Shown: positions 8,958-17,957 of the stretch, in pieces
How positions within the stretch are numbered: position 1 is the first letter of the stretch
Layout of the letters: the number at the start of each line of letters is the position of its first letter
From: Flavobacterium psychraerolatum
GTDB lineage: Bacteria; Bacteroidota; Bacteroidia; Flavobacteriales; Flavobacteriaceae
NCBI RefSeq assembly: GCF_025960985.1
Contig: NZ_JAOQMX010000009.1
Location: 29,747-93,746, forward strand
Direction: 5' to 3'
DNA: 64,000 nt
Translations under genes and position numbers: made by a program
The notes under the pieces: model-generated
Databases searched by the model: none
What the model was told of the DNA's origin: nothing
The model's input: the letters and a program-made list of their open reading frames with translations, nothing else

Positions 8958-8980
8958 TTAACGGTTACAAGTACCGTTAA
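8958..8980. promoter_or_regulatory. Perfect inverted repeat, candidate operator of the adjacent regulator
   Basis: The arms TTAACGGT (8958-8965) and ACCGTTAA (8973-8980) are perfect inverted copies with a 7-nt spacer. The site lies 24 bp upstream of the regulator start codon, in the divergent intergenic region. This position suits autoregulation, but binding is inferred only from symmetry and location. Confidence 0.5.
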
Positions 8981-9079
8981 TTAGGGGTTAAATATAGTTA
9001 TTTTTAACAAGTTGTCTAGTTTTACAGAAAACAATTTATGTTTTTATTGGGAGAAAAATTATTATAAACTCATAATTGT

Positions 9080-9102
9080 GTATTTATAAATGATATAAAT
9101 AC
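9080..9102. promoter_or_regulatory. AT-rich inverted repeat in the divergent intergenic region
   Basis: The arms GTATTTATA (9080-9088) and TATAAATAC (9094-9102) pair perfectly around a 5-nt spacer. The rest of the 455-bp region 8934-9388 holds no open gene; it must contain both divergent promoters. Because the DNA is very AT-rich, this palindrome could be chance. Confidence 0.3.
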
Positions 9103-9388
9103 AATTAATGATCTAAATACTAGCTAACAGCGATTATTGTTTTAGGATTCATTTTTAGAAAGCAATACATGCCCCGTTTAGTCTGAAGGAATTAGTATTT
9201 GATCACTTTTAAGGACTGCATCAAAATTTTATTAAAAAAGGAAGGAGAAAATAAATGAAAACATAAATACATAGCAAAACTAAATAATAAAATGAATAAC
9301 CAGAAACTATGACAACAGTCTCTGGTGTTTCAAAAGCAATATTATTGCGATAAAAATTAACATTACTAACCAAATAAAAGACAAAATT

Positions 9389-12300
9389 ATGAATAAAACC
9401 TTTAGTCGTTTCAAAAAACGACCAAAAATGACTTTTACCAAAGCTTCTTTAATAATTATGATAACTTTTATTTTATTTATAGCAAGTGGTTTAACCTCAA
9501 TTTATGCCAATTCTCCCTATCCTCATAAAAAATTGGATATTAATGTTCAAAATCTAACTGTTGAAGAGTTATTTAAAGAAATTCAAAATAAAAGTGAATA
9601 TATCTTTTTATATAAAGACGGAGTTCTTGATAAGCACCACAAGGTTTCAATGAATCTAAAAGGAATAAAACTCGAAGATATTTTAAATGAATCATTTTTA
9701 AATACAGTTTTAGATTACACCATTACAGATAAACAAGTCGTCATAAAAAAGAAAAAGATTCAACTTGCCGAAAAGAATGTGAATCAGAATTTTTTAGTAA
9801 GTGGTGTTATTAATGATGAAAATGGGCAATCAATCCCTGGTGCTACAGTGCTGGAAAAAGGAACGACCAATGCAGTACAGACTGATTTTAACGGAAAGTT
9901 CTCTTTGAAAGTTAGGTCTGAAAACGCTGTTTTAGTTATTTCCTATATTGGTTTTGCTACTCAAGAAATTAGAGTTAATTATCGCACAACAATATCAGTA
10001 AATTTAAAGGAAACCGTGTCAAGTTTAGACGAGGTGGTAGTTGTAGGTTACGGTACGCAGCGCAAAGTTAGCGTAACTGGAGCTATTTCCTCTGTTGGAA
10101 CAGATATCCTAAAACGAAGTCCAGCCCCTAACTTAGTCGGTGCTTTGACTGGTCGTCTCCCCGGTTTAACTGTTATGCAATCTAGTGGCCAACCAGGTAA
10201 AGAGGATTTTGATATATATCTACGCGGTGCCAGTACGTTAAATGGTAAATCACCTTTAATATTAGTTGATGGCGTACCTCGTGACAATATCACAATGCTT
10301 GATCCTAATGAGATTATGGATGTGTCTATTTTAAAAGATGCCTCTGCAACAGCGGTCTTTGGTGTACGTGGGGCCAACGGTGTGATTTTAATTACAACGC
10401 GTATGGGTACCGTAGGAGAACCGCAGTTAAGTTTTTCTGCTTCATTTGGTAGGCAAGATTTCTCTACGGATTATAAAAAATATAATTCTTGGGAGCAAGC
10501 AGCTTTGGTAAATCAATCTTATAAGAATGATGGATTGGCTTTACCTTATTCTCAAAGACAAATCGATAATTACAAAAATCAAGTAAGTGATTATTATCCT
10601 AATACTGACTGGTTTGCTGTGTACTTTAAACAATTTGCACCCCAGAGTAGATATAACGCCAATCTTTCTGGTGGAACGGAACGTGTAAAGTATTTTATAA
10701 ATATGGGTTTTACACAACAGGGTAGTGTAGTAAAAATAGAGGACAAGGATGTTTTGGGTTATGATGCTTCTTTCCGCTTAAATCGCTACAACTTCCGTTC
10801 TAACTTGGATATTAAAGCCAATGATTGGATTAAGGTAGGTATTAAATTAGCAGGATATATCAATAAGGTAAATGAACCTAATAGTTTTAATAACACCTAT
10901 GGTAGTGCCTATAATTATTTTGGACGAGTATTTAACCAACAATCAACTACACCTGGTCCTTTTGTTACCGATCAAATGGTACAAGATTATGGTTTAGTGC
11001 CTAATACTTTAATGGGCGGTCAAGAAAGTCTTTATGGTGAGATTAACAATCAAGGTTTTCATCGTAGTGATCAAAGTACTTTAAACGCCACAACTTCCTT
11101 GGATTTTGATTTAGGTTGGATGGTAAAAGGACTGTCTTCTAATGTACAAGTGTCATTTGATACGGATAATCAAACCGAAGTTTTTGGTAAAATGGGTAAT
11201 GGTTTTAATGCAGGTTACAACTTATATACGTATGGAAATAATGAAGAGGTTAATCCTATTACTGGAGAAGGGCATGATGTTATAACTTTTATACAGGCTT
11301 CAGACTTTGGTAATTATAAAATTAACACCAATAAAAGTTATGCGTTCTCATTTAAACTAAATGCACAATGGCGTATCAATTACGAACGCATTTTTGCAAA
11401 GAAACACCATGTTGGTTTCATGGCTTTGATGCAACGTGATAATAAGGAGATTAAGAGTGGCTCAAGCATGTTCTTATTACCTTATAATGTTATTGGTTTG
11501 GCCAGTCGAGCCAGTTATGCTTACGAAGACAAGTATATGGCTGAATTTAATATTGGATATAATGGTTCTGAGCAGTTTGCAAAAGGCAGACGTTTTGGTG
11601 TTTTTCCTGCGGGCTCTGTTGGATGGATGGTGACAAATGAAAAATTCATGAAAAATTTTAAGTTTCTTTCAAAATTGAAATTTCGTGCTTCTTATGGTAA
11701 AGTTGGTAGTGATAATATTGGGGGCAAACGTTTCTTATATATGGATATGAATCAAATTGCGGGTAATGGGCAAAATAATAATATAGGAAATGGCAACACA
11801 GTGAACGAGTCACAGATTGGTAATCTTGATTTAACTTGGGAAATAGCCTATAAGCAGAATTATGGTGTTGATCTAGGTTTCTTTAAAAATAAATTGACCT
11901 TGGGTTTAGATTACTACAAAGAGAGACGGGAGAACATCCTGATTGGAAGAAATTCGGTATCTACGATTATAGGTGTTCCCACAGCTATTATGCCAAAAGT
12001 AAACATGGGACGTGTTGATAACCATGGATATGAAATTGAATTAGGGTACAAGAATAGGTTGAATAAAGATTTATACATCTCTGCAAAAACATCTTTCAGT
12101 TACAACAAGAATACAGTAATTGAAAGCGATGAATTAGATAAAGGATCTACGTTTGCTTATGGTTATAATCAAGAGGGTTTCTCAATAGGTCAAAACTTTG
12201 GTTATAATATTGATTGGAACTCACCGGGTAAAGGTTATTTCCTTTCTCAATCTGAGATAGACAGTTATGCTCAATACAATGGTGTTCAGCCTCGTGTCGG

Positions 12301-12919
12301 TGACTTTGTTTATAAAGATATCGCTGGTGCAGTTGATGCAAACGGGAATACTATTGCAGACGGTATAATAGATAGTAAAGATGTTTCTCCAATCGGTAAA
12401 CCAAGTCTACCGCGTTACAATTACAGTTTATCGCTCAATGTAAATTATAAAAACTTTGATATTAGTGCATTATTTCAGGGTATAGGTAATAGTTATAATT
12501 ATTATGATGGTTATGGTATCAACCAAGCTCAAACATTATCATTCCAAAAAGTACACGAACATGCTTTTAATCCTGATATGGTAGAAACTAACGCTGATGG
12601 TCAATTGTACTATGCAGGTGGTGCTATTACTTATCCGGCATTATCTACTAAAAATAATAACAGTAGTGTATCAAGAAATGATTTTTTTATAGCTAACCGT
12701 AGATTCATCCGTTTAAAGAACTTTCAAATAGGCTACACTCTTCCAAAGAAATGGAGTAAATCAATCGGCATGCAAGAATTCAGGTTCTATGCTAGTGGAT
12801 TAAATTTACTGACATGGAGTAAATTACCTTTCGACCAAGTTGATCCAGAGCAACGTAGTGCAAGTTCTGTAATGCCCATTCAACGTACAATAAGTGTTGG
12901 CGCTAATATTAGATTTTAA
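9389..12919 (+). CDS. SusC-like TonB-dependent transducer with STN signalling domain
   Basis: The protein has 1176 residues. After an unusually long basic n-region and a signal segment to about residue 41, residues 48-121 form an STN domain (LDINVQNLTVEELFKEIQNKS... KQVVIKKKK). Residues 136-215 are a carboxypeptidase-D-regulatory-like beta domain (VSGVINDENGQSIPGA). The plug then begins with VVVVGYGTQRKVSVTGAISSV, and the barrel ends in GANIRF. STN domains usually pass a substrate signal to a FecR-type anti-sigma factor, but no FecI/FecR pair lies next to this gene. The nearest regulator is the membrane-anchored winged-helix protein upstream. The gene heads a four-gene operon with SusD 15 bp downstream. 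Confidence 0.95.
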   Translation: MNKTFSRFKKRPKMTFTKASLIIMITFILFIASGLTSIYANSPYPHKKLDINVQNLTVEELFKEIQNKSEYIFLYKDGVLDKHHKVSMNLKGIKLEDILNESFLNTVLDYTITDKQVVIKKKKIQLAEKNVNQNFLVSGVINDENGQSIPGATVLEKGTTNAVQTDFNGKFSLKVRSENAVLVISYIGFATQEIRVNYRTTISVNLKETVSSLDEVVVVGYGTQRKVSVTGAISSVGTDILKRSPAPNLVGALTGRLPGLTVMQSSGQPGKEDFDIYLRGASTLNGKSPLILVDGVPRDNITMLDPNEIMDVSILKDASATAVFGVRGANGVILITTRMGTVGEPQLSFSASFGRQDFSTDYKKYNSWEQAALVNQSYKNDGLALPYSQRQIDNYKNQVSDYYPNTDWFAVYFKQFAPQSRYNANLSGGTERVKYFINMGFTQQGSVVKIEDKDVLGYDASFRLNRYNFRSNLDIKANDWIKVGIKLAGYINKVNEPNSFNNTYGSAYNYFGRVFNQQSTTPGPFVTDQMVQDYGLVPNTLMGGQESLYGEINNQGFHRSDQSTLNATTSLDFDLGWMVKGLSSNVQVSFDTDNQTEVFGKMGNGFNAGYNLYTYGNNEEVNPITGEGHDVITFIQASDFGNYKINTNKSYAFSFKLNAQWRINYERIFAKKHHVGFMALMQRDNKEIKSGSSMFLLPYNVIGLASRASYAYEDKYMAEFNIGYNGSEQFAKGRRFGVFPAGSVGWMVTNEKFMKNFKFLSKLKFRASYGKVGSDNIGGKRFLYMDMNQIAGNGQNNNIGNGNTVNESQIGNLDLTWEIAYKQNYGVDLGFFKNKLTLGLDYYKERRENILIGRNSVSTIIGVPTAIMPKVNMGRVDNHGYEIELGYKNRLNKDLYISAKTSFSYNKNTVIESDELDKGSTFAYGYNQEGFSIGQNFGYNIDWNSPGKGYFLSQSEIDSYAQYNGVQPRVGDFVYKDIAGAVDANGNTIADGIIDSKDVSPIGKPSLPRYNYSLSLNVNYKNFDISALFQGIGNSYNYYDGYGINQAQTLSFQKVHEHAFNPDMVETNADGQLYYAGGAITYPALSTKNNNSSVSRNDFFIANRRFIRLKNFQIGYTLPKKWSKSIGMQEFRFYASGLNLLTWSKLPFDQVDPEQRSASSVMPIQRTISVGANIRF

Positions 12920-12934
12920 TTTTAAACAAAGAAA

Positions 12935-14824
12935 ATGATGATGAACAAAACATATTATGTCGTTACCATATTAATACTTTTTGGCTTTAACAGCTGTCAA
13001 GATGTTTTAGATGTAGCGCCTGAAGGACAACATTCACTTGATGAGATTTTCTCTGATGAAAACACTACTGGTGCATATCTCAATTCATGTTACGATTCAA
13101 TGAATAAACACGGTTTTGAGTATAGTAAAGGTGGAAGTAGAAGCGGCCCACCTATTACAATGGCTGATAATTGTTATTTTTATGATAGTTGGGGAAATAC
13201 TCAATATGATGGTTTTACAAATACTTGGGGTATAAGCCCAGTTTGGTCAGATAGTCAGTTTATAGGACATACGTTATGGGACTTGAATAATCGCAATATT
13301 CGTCGTTGTAATATCTTTTTGGCCCGTATGGCTGATCCAAAGACCGTAGTCCCTGATGAGCAGACACGCTTGCAATGGACAGCAGAAGTAAAAGTTCTGC
13401 GTGTATATTATTATGAAGAGTTGATTAAAAATTACGGACCTCTTCCAATAATAAGTGAAGTGAAATCCGCTAGTTATGACGGAGCAGATCTTGATCGTTC
13501 AATGAGTTACCATGATTGTGCCCAATGGATTTTTAAGCAAATAGATGAAGCGGTTAAAGAACCTAATTTACCTTGGCGTTTTAATAATTCTAATGATAAA
13601 AGTAGAATGACAAAGGGAATTGCCTATGCTATAAAATCAAGAGTTGCTGTTTTTATGAGTAGCCCCTTGTTCAACAATGGTCAAAATTATTGGTCAGAAG
13701 CAGAAACGATAACAAAAGATTGCTTAAATCAATTACTTAGCCATAATTATGAGTTGTACAAAACGGTAAGTGACCCTGCTCTTTATGGGACAAATGCTTA
13801 TCGTGAATTATTTTGTAAAAAGGTTGATTATAGTGATAATCCTACCAATAAGGAGAATATTTATGAAAGTAGGACTGAAATCGATACTTATAATTACATG
13901 CAGTGGTTATATGGTACACCCATTAATAGTGATAAACGTTCAGGATTAAACCCAACGCAGGAGTTAGTTGATAGTTATCCTATGGCTGATGGTTCTTATG
14001 TTTTGGATCTAGAAAACCCTTATTCAGATGAGAAACATTTGCAACCCAATTTCAACACTACTTCTTCCTATGATGAACAGAACCCCTACGTAAACAGAGA
14101 TCCACGGTTCTACGCTACGGTTCGTTATAATGGTAGTCAAACTATAAATTCTAAGAAAGTTATGACCGATTTATGGACTTTTTATAGCGGTAATTGTGGT
14201 ATTAATCCAAGCGATAAAAAACGAACTAAAACAGGTTATTATGATAATAAATATCGTCCTGAAGATCTAAGGAGAGGTAAATGGACTTTGAAGGCTTCCT
14301 TCCCAATTTATCGTTTAGCGGAATTGTATTTGAATTATGCTGAAGCTGCTATAGAATCCAATCATTTAGATGATGCTCTTATACTTGGACTTAACCCTAT
14401 TCGTGATCGTGTGTATATGCCACACATTACATATACTAGTCAAAATGATTTACGCTTAAAGTATAGAAATGAACGTCGTATAGAAATGGTTTATGAAGAA
14501 AGGCGTTATGAAGATATTCGCCGTTGGCATAATCCGGGTGAAGAAGTTTCTGAATTTCGCTGGACTACTGGTATGTGGATAGATTATAACGGTACTGTAA
14601 ATGGAAAAGGGATGCCTACCAAAACTCCAGAGATAAATGATTTTACCTATAAACGTGTTATTTGTGGTGACGGTTGGGATTATACTAACAATACATGGAC
14701 AGGGACAGGGAGAGAACGTATGATTTATGATTCCAAGTATCTATTAAGTCCTATTCTTCAACCGGAAGCTATTCGTTTAGAATCGGTTACTGGTAAAAAG
14801 TGGCAAAACCCAGGATGGGAGTAA
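12935..14824 (+). CDS. SusD/RagB-like lipoprotein
   Basis: This 629-residue lipoprotein has its signal ending at Cys21 (FGFNSC). Family hallmarks are the N-terminal VLDVAPEGQHSLDEIFSDE, the VKVLRVYYYEELIKNYGPLP helix near residue 160, RLAELYLNYAEAAIESN near residue 470 and the RNERRIEMVYEERRYEDIRRW segment near residue 530. It pairs with the STN-containing SusC 15 bp upstream. Three ATG/ATG/ATG codons occur in a row at the start, so the exact initiation codon among them is open. It is longer than the SusD proteins in the right-hand half of the window, and the YEERRYEDIRRW type links it to the second SusD of this operon rather than to those. Confidence 0.95.
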   Translation: MMMNKTYYVVTILILFGFNSCQDVLDVAPEGQHSLDEIFSDENTTGAYLNSCYDSMNKHGFEYSKGGSRSGPPITMADNCYFYDSWGNTQYDGFTNTWGISPVWSDSQFIGHTLWDLNNRNIRRCNIFLARMADPKTVVPDEQTRLQWTAEVKVLRVYYYEELIKNYGPLPIISEVKSASYDGADLDRSMSYHDCAQWIFKQIDEAVKEPNLPWRFNNSNDKSRMTKGIAYAIKSRVAVFMSSPLFNNGQNYWSEAETITKDCLNQLLSHNYELYKTVSDPALYGTNAYRELFCKKVDYSDNPTNKENIYESRTEIDTYNYMQWLYGTPINSDKRSGLNPTQELVDSYPMADGSYVLDLENPYSDEKHLQPNFNTTSSYDEQNPYVNRDPRFYATVRYNGSQTINSKKVMTDLWTFYSGNCGINPSDKKRTKTGYYDNKYRPEDLRRGKWTLKASFPIYRLAELYLNYAEAAIESNHLDDALILGLNPIRDRVYMPHITYTSQNDLRLKYRNERRIEMVYEERRYEDIRRWHNPGEEVSEFRWTTGMWIDYNGTVNGKGMPTKTPEINDFTYKRVICGDGWDYTNNTWTGTGRERMIYDSKYLLSPILQPEAIRLESVTGKKWQNPGWE

Positions 14825-14861
14825 TCTATTATCATTATTATAAATTAATAAATTTAATTTT

Positions 14862-17800
14862 ATGAATCTAAAGAAATATTTATTTGGTTTTTTATGCTTC
14901 ATTTTCATAGGCTTTATGTCTGTGCAACATGTTAGCGCACAGGCAACCAATATAACGAACATAAAAAGTTTGAACGGTAAGATAATGGATGTTTATAATC
15001 ATCCACTTTCTGGAGTAGTTGTTTCCGTATCTGGAGAAGAACGTGGAGCAATAAGTAATGCTGATGGTACCTTTACTATACTGGGAGTATATAAAAGTAC
15101 CGATGAGTTTACCTTTAAAATGCTTGGCTATAGGACATTGATCACAAAGTTGAGCGAACAAACAGATTTAAACGTAAACATGGATAGAGATGTGTCCAAT
15201 AGTAACCAAGTAATTCCTCTTTTGCGTGATAGTCGTGAAAATTATACACTAGGGGCATCAGCTGTTACCATCAGCGGGGATGAATTACGTCGTACACATC
15301 AACGTACAGTTTCTGCTGCTTTGGCAGGTCGTTTCCCTGGTTTGTACGTTACTACAAATAGTAGTGAGCCTGGTAATGAGACATACGGATTTAATATTCG
15401 TGGTAAATCTACTGTTAATGGTGGTGGTGTTAAAGTACTTGTTGATGGAATGGCATTAGGTATAAATTCCGTCCGCCCTGAAGATGTAGAAAGTGTAACG
15501 GTGCTTAAAGATGCTCCCGCATTGGCACAATATGGTATGGATGCGACAGGGGGTATTATTCTTATTAAAACGAAAGTTGGTGAGAGTGGACGTCCTAAAA
15601 TTGTTGTTAGTGTAGATTATCAGGTACAACAAGCATTAAAAACTCCTGATATTCTGTCTTCAGGTGATTATGCTGAATTATATAACGAAGCAAGTTTAAA
15701 CGATGGTGGTATTGCTAAATATACTGCTGAGGATATTTCTAAATTTCGTTCAGGAGAAGATAGAAACCTTTATCCTGACAACAATTGGTATGAAAGGTTC
15801 ACAAAACCAGATTTGAGCAGTGTTAATGTTAATGCTTCTGCTACTGGTGGTGGTGAATATGTGAAATACTACACAAGTATAGGCTACCAGAAAATTGGCA
15901 GCCCGTTCAACACAGAAAGTGCATTAGAAGATTATGGTCGCAATAAAATTAACTTGCGTTCTAATGTTAATGTAAAAGTAACTGATTTTATTCATGCTTA
16001 TGTAAAGTTGAATGCTACGGTAGATCGTAATTACTTTAACAATGCAAATGGAGGAGAAACAGGTGTTATGTCATCTTTATTTGATTTGGCTCCTACTATT
16101 TATGGGCCGTTAACTCCCTATGTCAGCGAAACTAATCCTGGTGGAAAAGTAGTTGTCACGACTAACGAGACAAACCCGACTTACGGGCGTTTGAATAGAA
16201 GCGGTTTCAAGAAAACAACAAGTCTTGATCTGACTTCGATCTCTGGTCTAAATTTTGACTTGGGGAGTATAATAAAAGGTCTATCTACATTTGGTGAGAT
16301 TAAATTTCATACGTACTCTAATTCAAACTTGATGGCTAATACAGATTATGAACGTTGGACTCGTGACTTAACTGATGTTGATAATTTGGAATTTTTCAAA
16401 TATGGTACTTCTATTCGTAATCCATTGGCATTCGCTAAATCCGTAAGTAATAATTTACGTTTTGAGTATGAATGGGCCGTTGATTATAAACGTCAATTTG
16501 GAAATCATGGTATTCATGCCAATGCTTTCTTCCATGAAGATTATATCAATGGAGATAACATTACAGAAGATTTACCTGAATATAAAATTACTTATGGTTT
16601 CTTGGCTAATTATTCTTATAAGAATTTCTTCTTTGCAGATTTCGTAGGAAGTTATGTAGGATCAGAACAGTTTGCACCAAGTGAGCGTTGGGGGCTCTTT
16701 CCTTCTGCAGATGCTGCAGTAGTATTGTCTAATTTGAGTTTCATGAAAGGCAGTAATACTCTTACCTTTTTGAAACTACGTGCTTCTTACGGTATAATTG
16801 GTAATGATAACTTTGGCGGTGATCGTTTCTTGTACAAAGATAATTTTCATGGTGGTGGATCCGTACATATAAAAAATGCAGGTAAAGCTTATATCGAAGA
16901 CCAATATGGTAACCCATTACTAACATGGGAAAAATCACATAAAACTAATTTTGGTATTGATGCTTCAATTTTAAACATGTTTACTTTAAACTTCGATTAT
17001 TTTATTGATAATACAGATAATATTTTGATTTCTGACGCAACTATTCCTTCTACTATAGGTATGAATTCAGACGATCGTGCTAAAATAAATTCGGGTAAAA
17101 TAGATAGCCATGGTTTCGAAGCCGCTTTAGGTTGGAGCAAGGAGTTTAACAAAGATTTTGGTGTTGGATTAAAAGGCCATGTGGGGTATTATCAAAATGA
17201 GGTAAAAGATTTAGGGGAATTACAAAACCCAGAAGATTACGCATATAGATATCGTAAAACAGGTTACCGATTAGGCCAGCGTTTCGCTTATCAGGTTGAT
17301 TACAGTAATGGTAACGGCTATTTCAATTCTCAAGATGAGATTGATAACTCAGGTTTAGTTTATCAAGGACAAGCACCTCGTCCTGGAGATTTCATTTATA
17401 AAGATGTGAATGGAGATGGAACTATTGATGCTGCTGATGAAGTGAAAATGGGTGATACGGGTAGTCCTCAAGTAGAATGGGGTTTTGAAGCTAATCTTCG
17501 TTTTAAAAACTTTGATTTTTCTATGTTATTACAAGGCTTAGGTAAATTTGATAAATTCAACAATGGTGTCGGGTATTATAGTAGCTATAATAAAGGAACA
17601 TTCTTTGCTGATAATAAGAATGCCTGGACGGCTCAAAGATATGCAGACGGAAGTATGATTGCAGGCCCAGCCTTGACGCTTTCTGGGAGTTCAAGCTATC
17701 GTTCTAATGATTATTGGTCCGAAAGCAAAGCCTTTTGGCGAATAAAAAACATAGAAGTTGGGTATTCTTTACCTAGTGAATTAACGAAGATATTATCAAT

Positions 17801-17945
17801 TAGTAATCTTCGAATATATGCAAGCGCAGTTAATTTATTGACTTTTGATAATTCAAAGTCAGGTGATGTTGATATTGAAAATAATAATGTAACGAACTTC
17901 CCTACGCAACGTTATTTTTCTGCAGGAATTAATGTAACATTTTAA
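14862..17945 (+). CDS. SusC-like TonB-dependent transporter, no STN domain
   Basis: The product has 1027 residues with a signal peptide ending near residue 27 (HVSAQ). Residues 38-110 form a carboxypeptidase-regulatory-like domain (LNGKIMDVYNHPLSGVVVSVSGEE). The plug region (GASAVTISGDELRRTHQRTVSAALAGRFPGL) lacks the usual VVGYG signature, and the barrel ends in GINVTF. It is the third gene of the operon that starts at 9389, 37 bp after the first SusD and 12 bp before a second one. Two different SusC/D pairs in one transcript suggest either two sizes or two sulfation patterns of the same oligosaccharide, or a shared regulator for two substrates. The family call is secure and the substrate is not. 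Confidence 0.95.
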   Translation: MNLKKYLFGFLCFIFIGFMSVQHVSAQATNITNIKSLNGKIMDVYNHPLSGVVVSVSGEERGAISNADGTFTILGVYKSTDEFTFKMLGYRTLITKLSEQTDLNVNMDRDVSNSNQVIPLLRDSRENYTLGASAVTISGDELRRTHQRTVSAALAGRFPGLYVTTNSSEPGNETYGFNIRGKSTVNGGGVKVLVDGMALGINSVRPEDVESVTVLKDAPALAQYGMDATGGIILIKTKVGESGRPKIVVSVDYQVQQALKTPDILSSGDYAELYNEASLNDGGIAKYTAEDISKFRSGEDRNLYPDNNWYERFTKPDLSSVNVNASATGGGEYVKYYTSIGYQKIGSPFNTESALEDYGRNKINLRSNVNVKVTDFIHAYVKLNATVDRNYFNNANGGETGVMSSLFDLAPTIYGPLTPYVSETNPGGKVVVTTNETNPTYGRLNRSGFKKTTSLDLTSISGLNFDLGSIIKGLSTFGEIKFHTYSNSNLMANTDYERWTRDLTDVDNLEFFKYGTSIRNPLAFAKSVSNNLRFEYEWAVDYKRQFGNHGIHANAFFHEDYINGDNITEDLPEYKITYGFLANYSYKNFFFADFVGSYVGSEQFAPSERWGLFPSADAAVVLSNLSFMKGSNTLTFLKLRASYGIIGNDNFGGDRFLYKDNFHGGGSVHIKNAGKAYIEDQYGNPLLTWEKSHKTNFGIDASILNMFTLNFDYFIDNTDNILISDATIPSTIGMNSDDRAKINSGKIDSHGFEAALGWSKEFNKDFGVGLKGHVGYYQNEVKDLGELQNPEDYAYRYRKTGYRLGQRFAYQVDYSNGNGYFNSQDEIDNSGLVYQGQAPRPGDFIYKDVNGDGTIDAADEVKMGDTGSPQVEWGFEANLRFKNFDFSMLLQGLGKFDKFNNGVGYYSSYNKGTFFADNKNAWTAQRYADGSMIAGPALTLSGSSSYRSNDYWSESKAFWRIKNIEVGYSLPSELTKILSISNLRIYASAVNLLTFDNSKSGDVDIENNNVTNFPTQRYFSAGINVTF

Positions 17946-17957
17946 AATATTAAAAAG

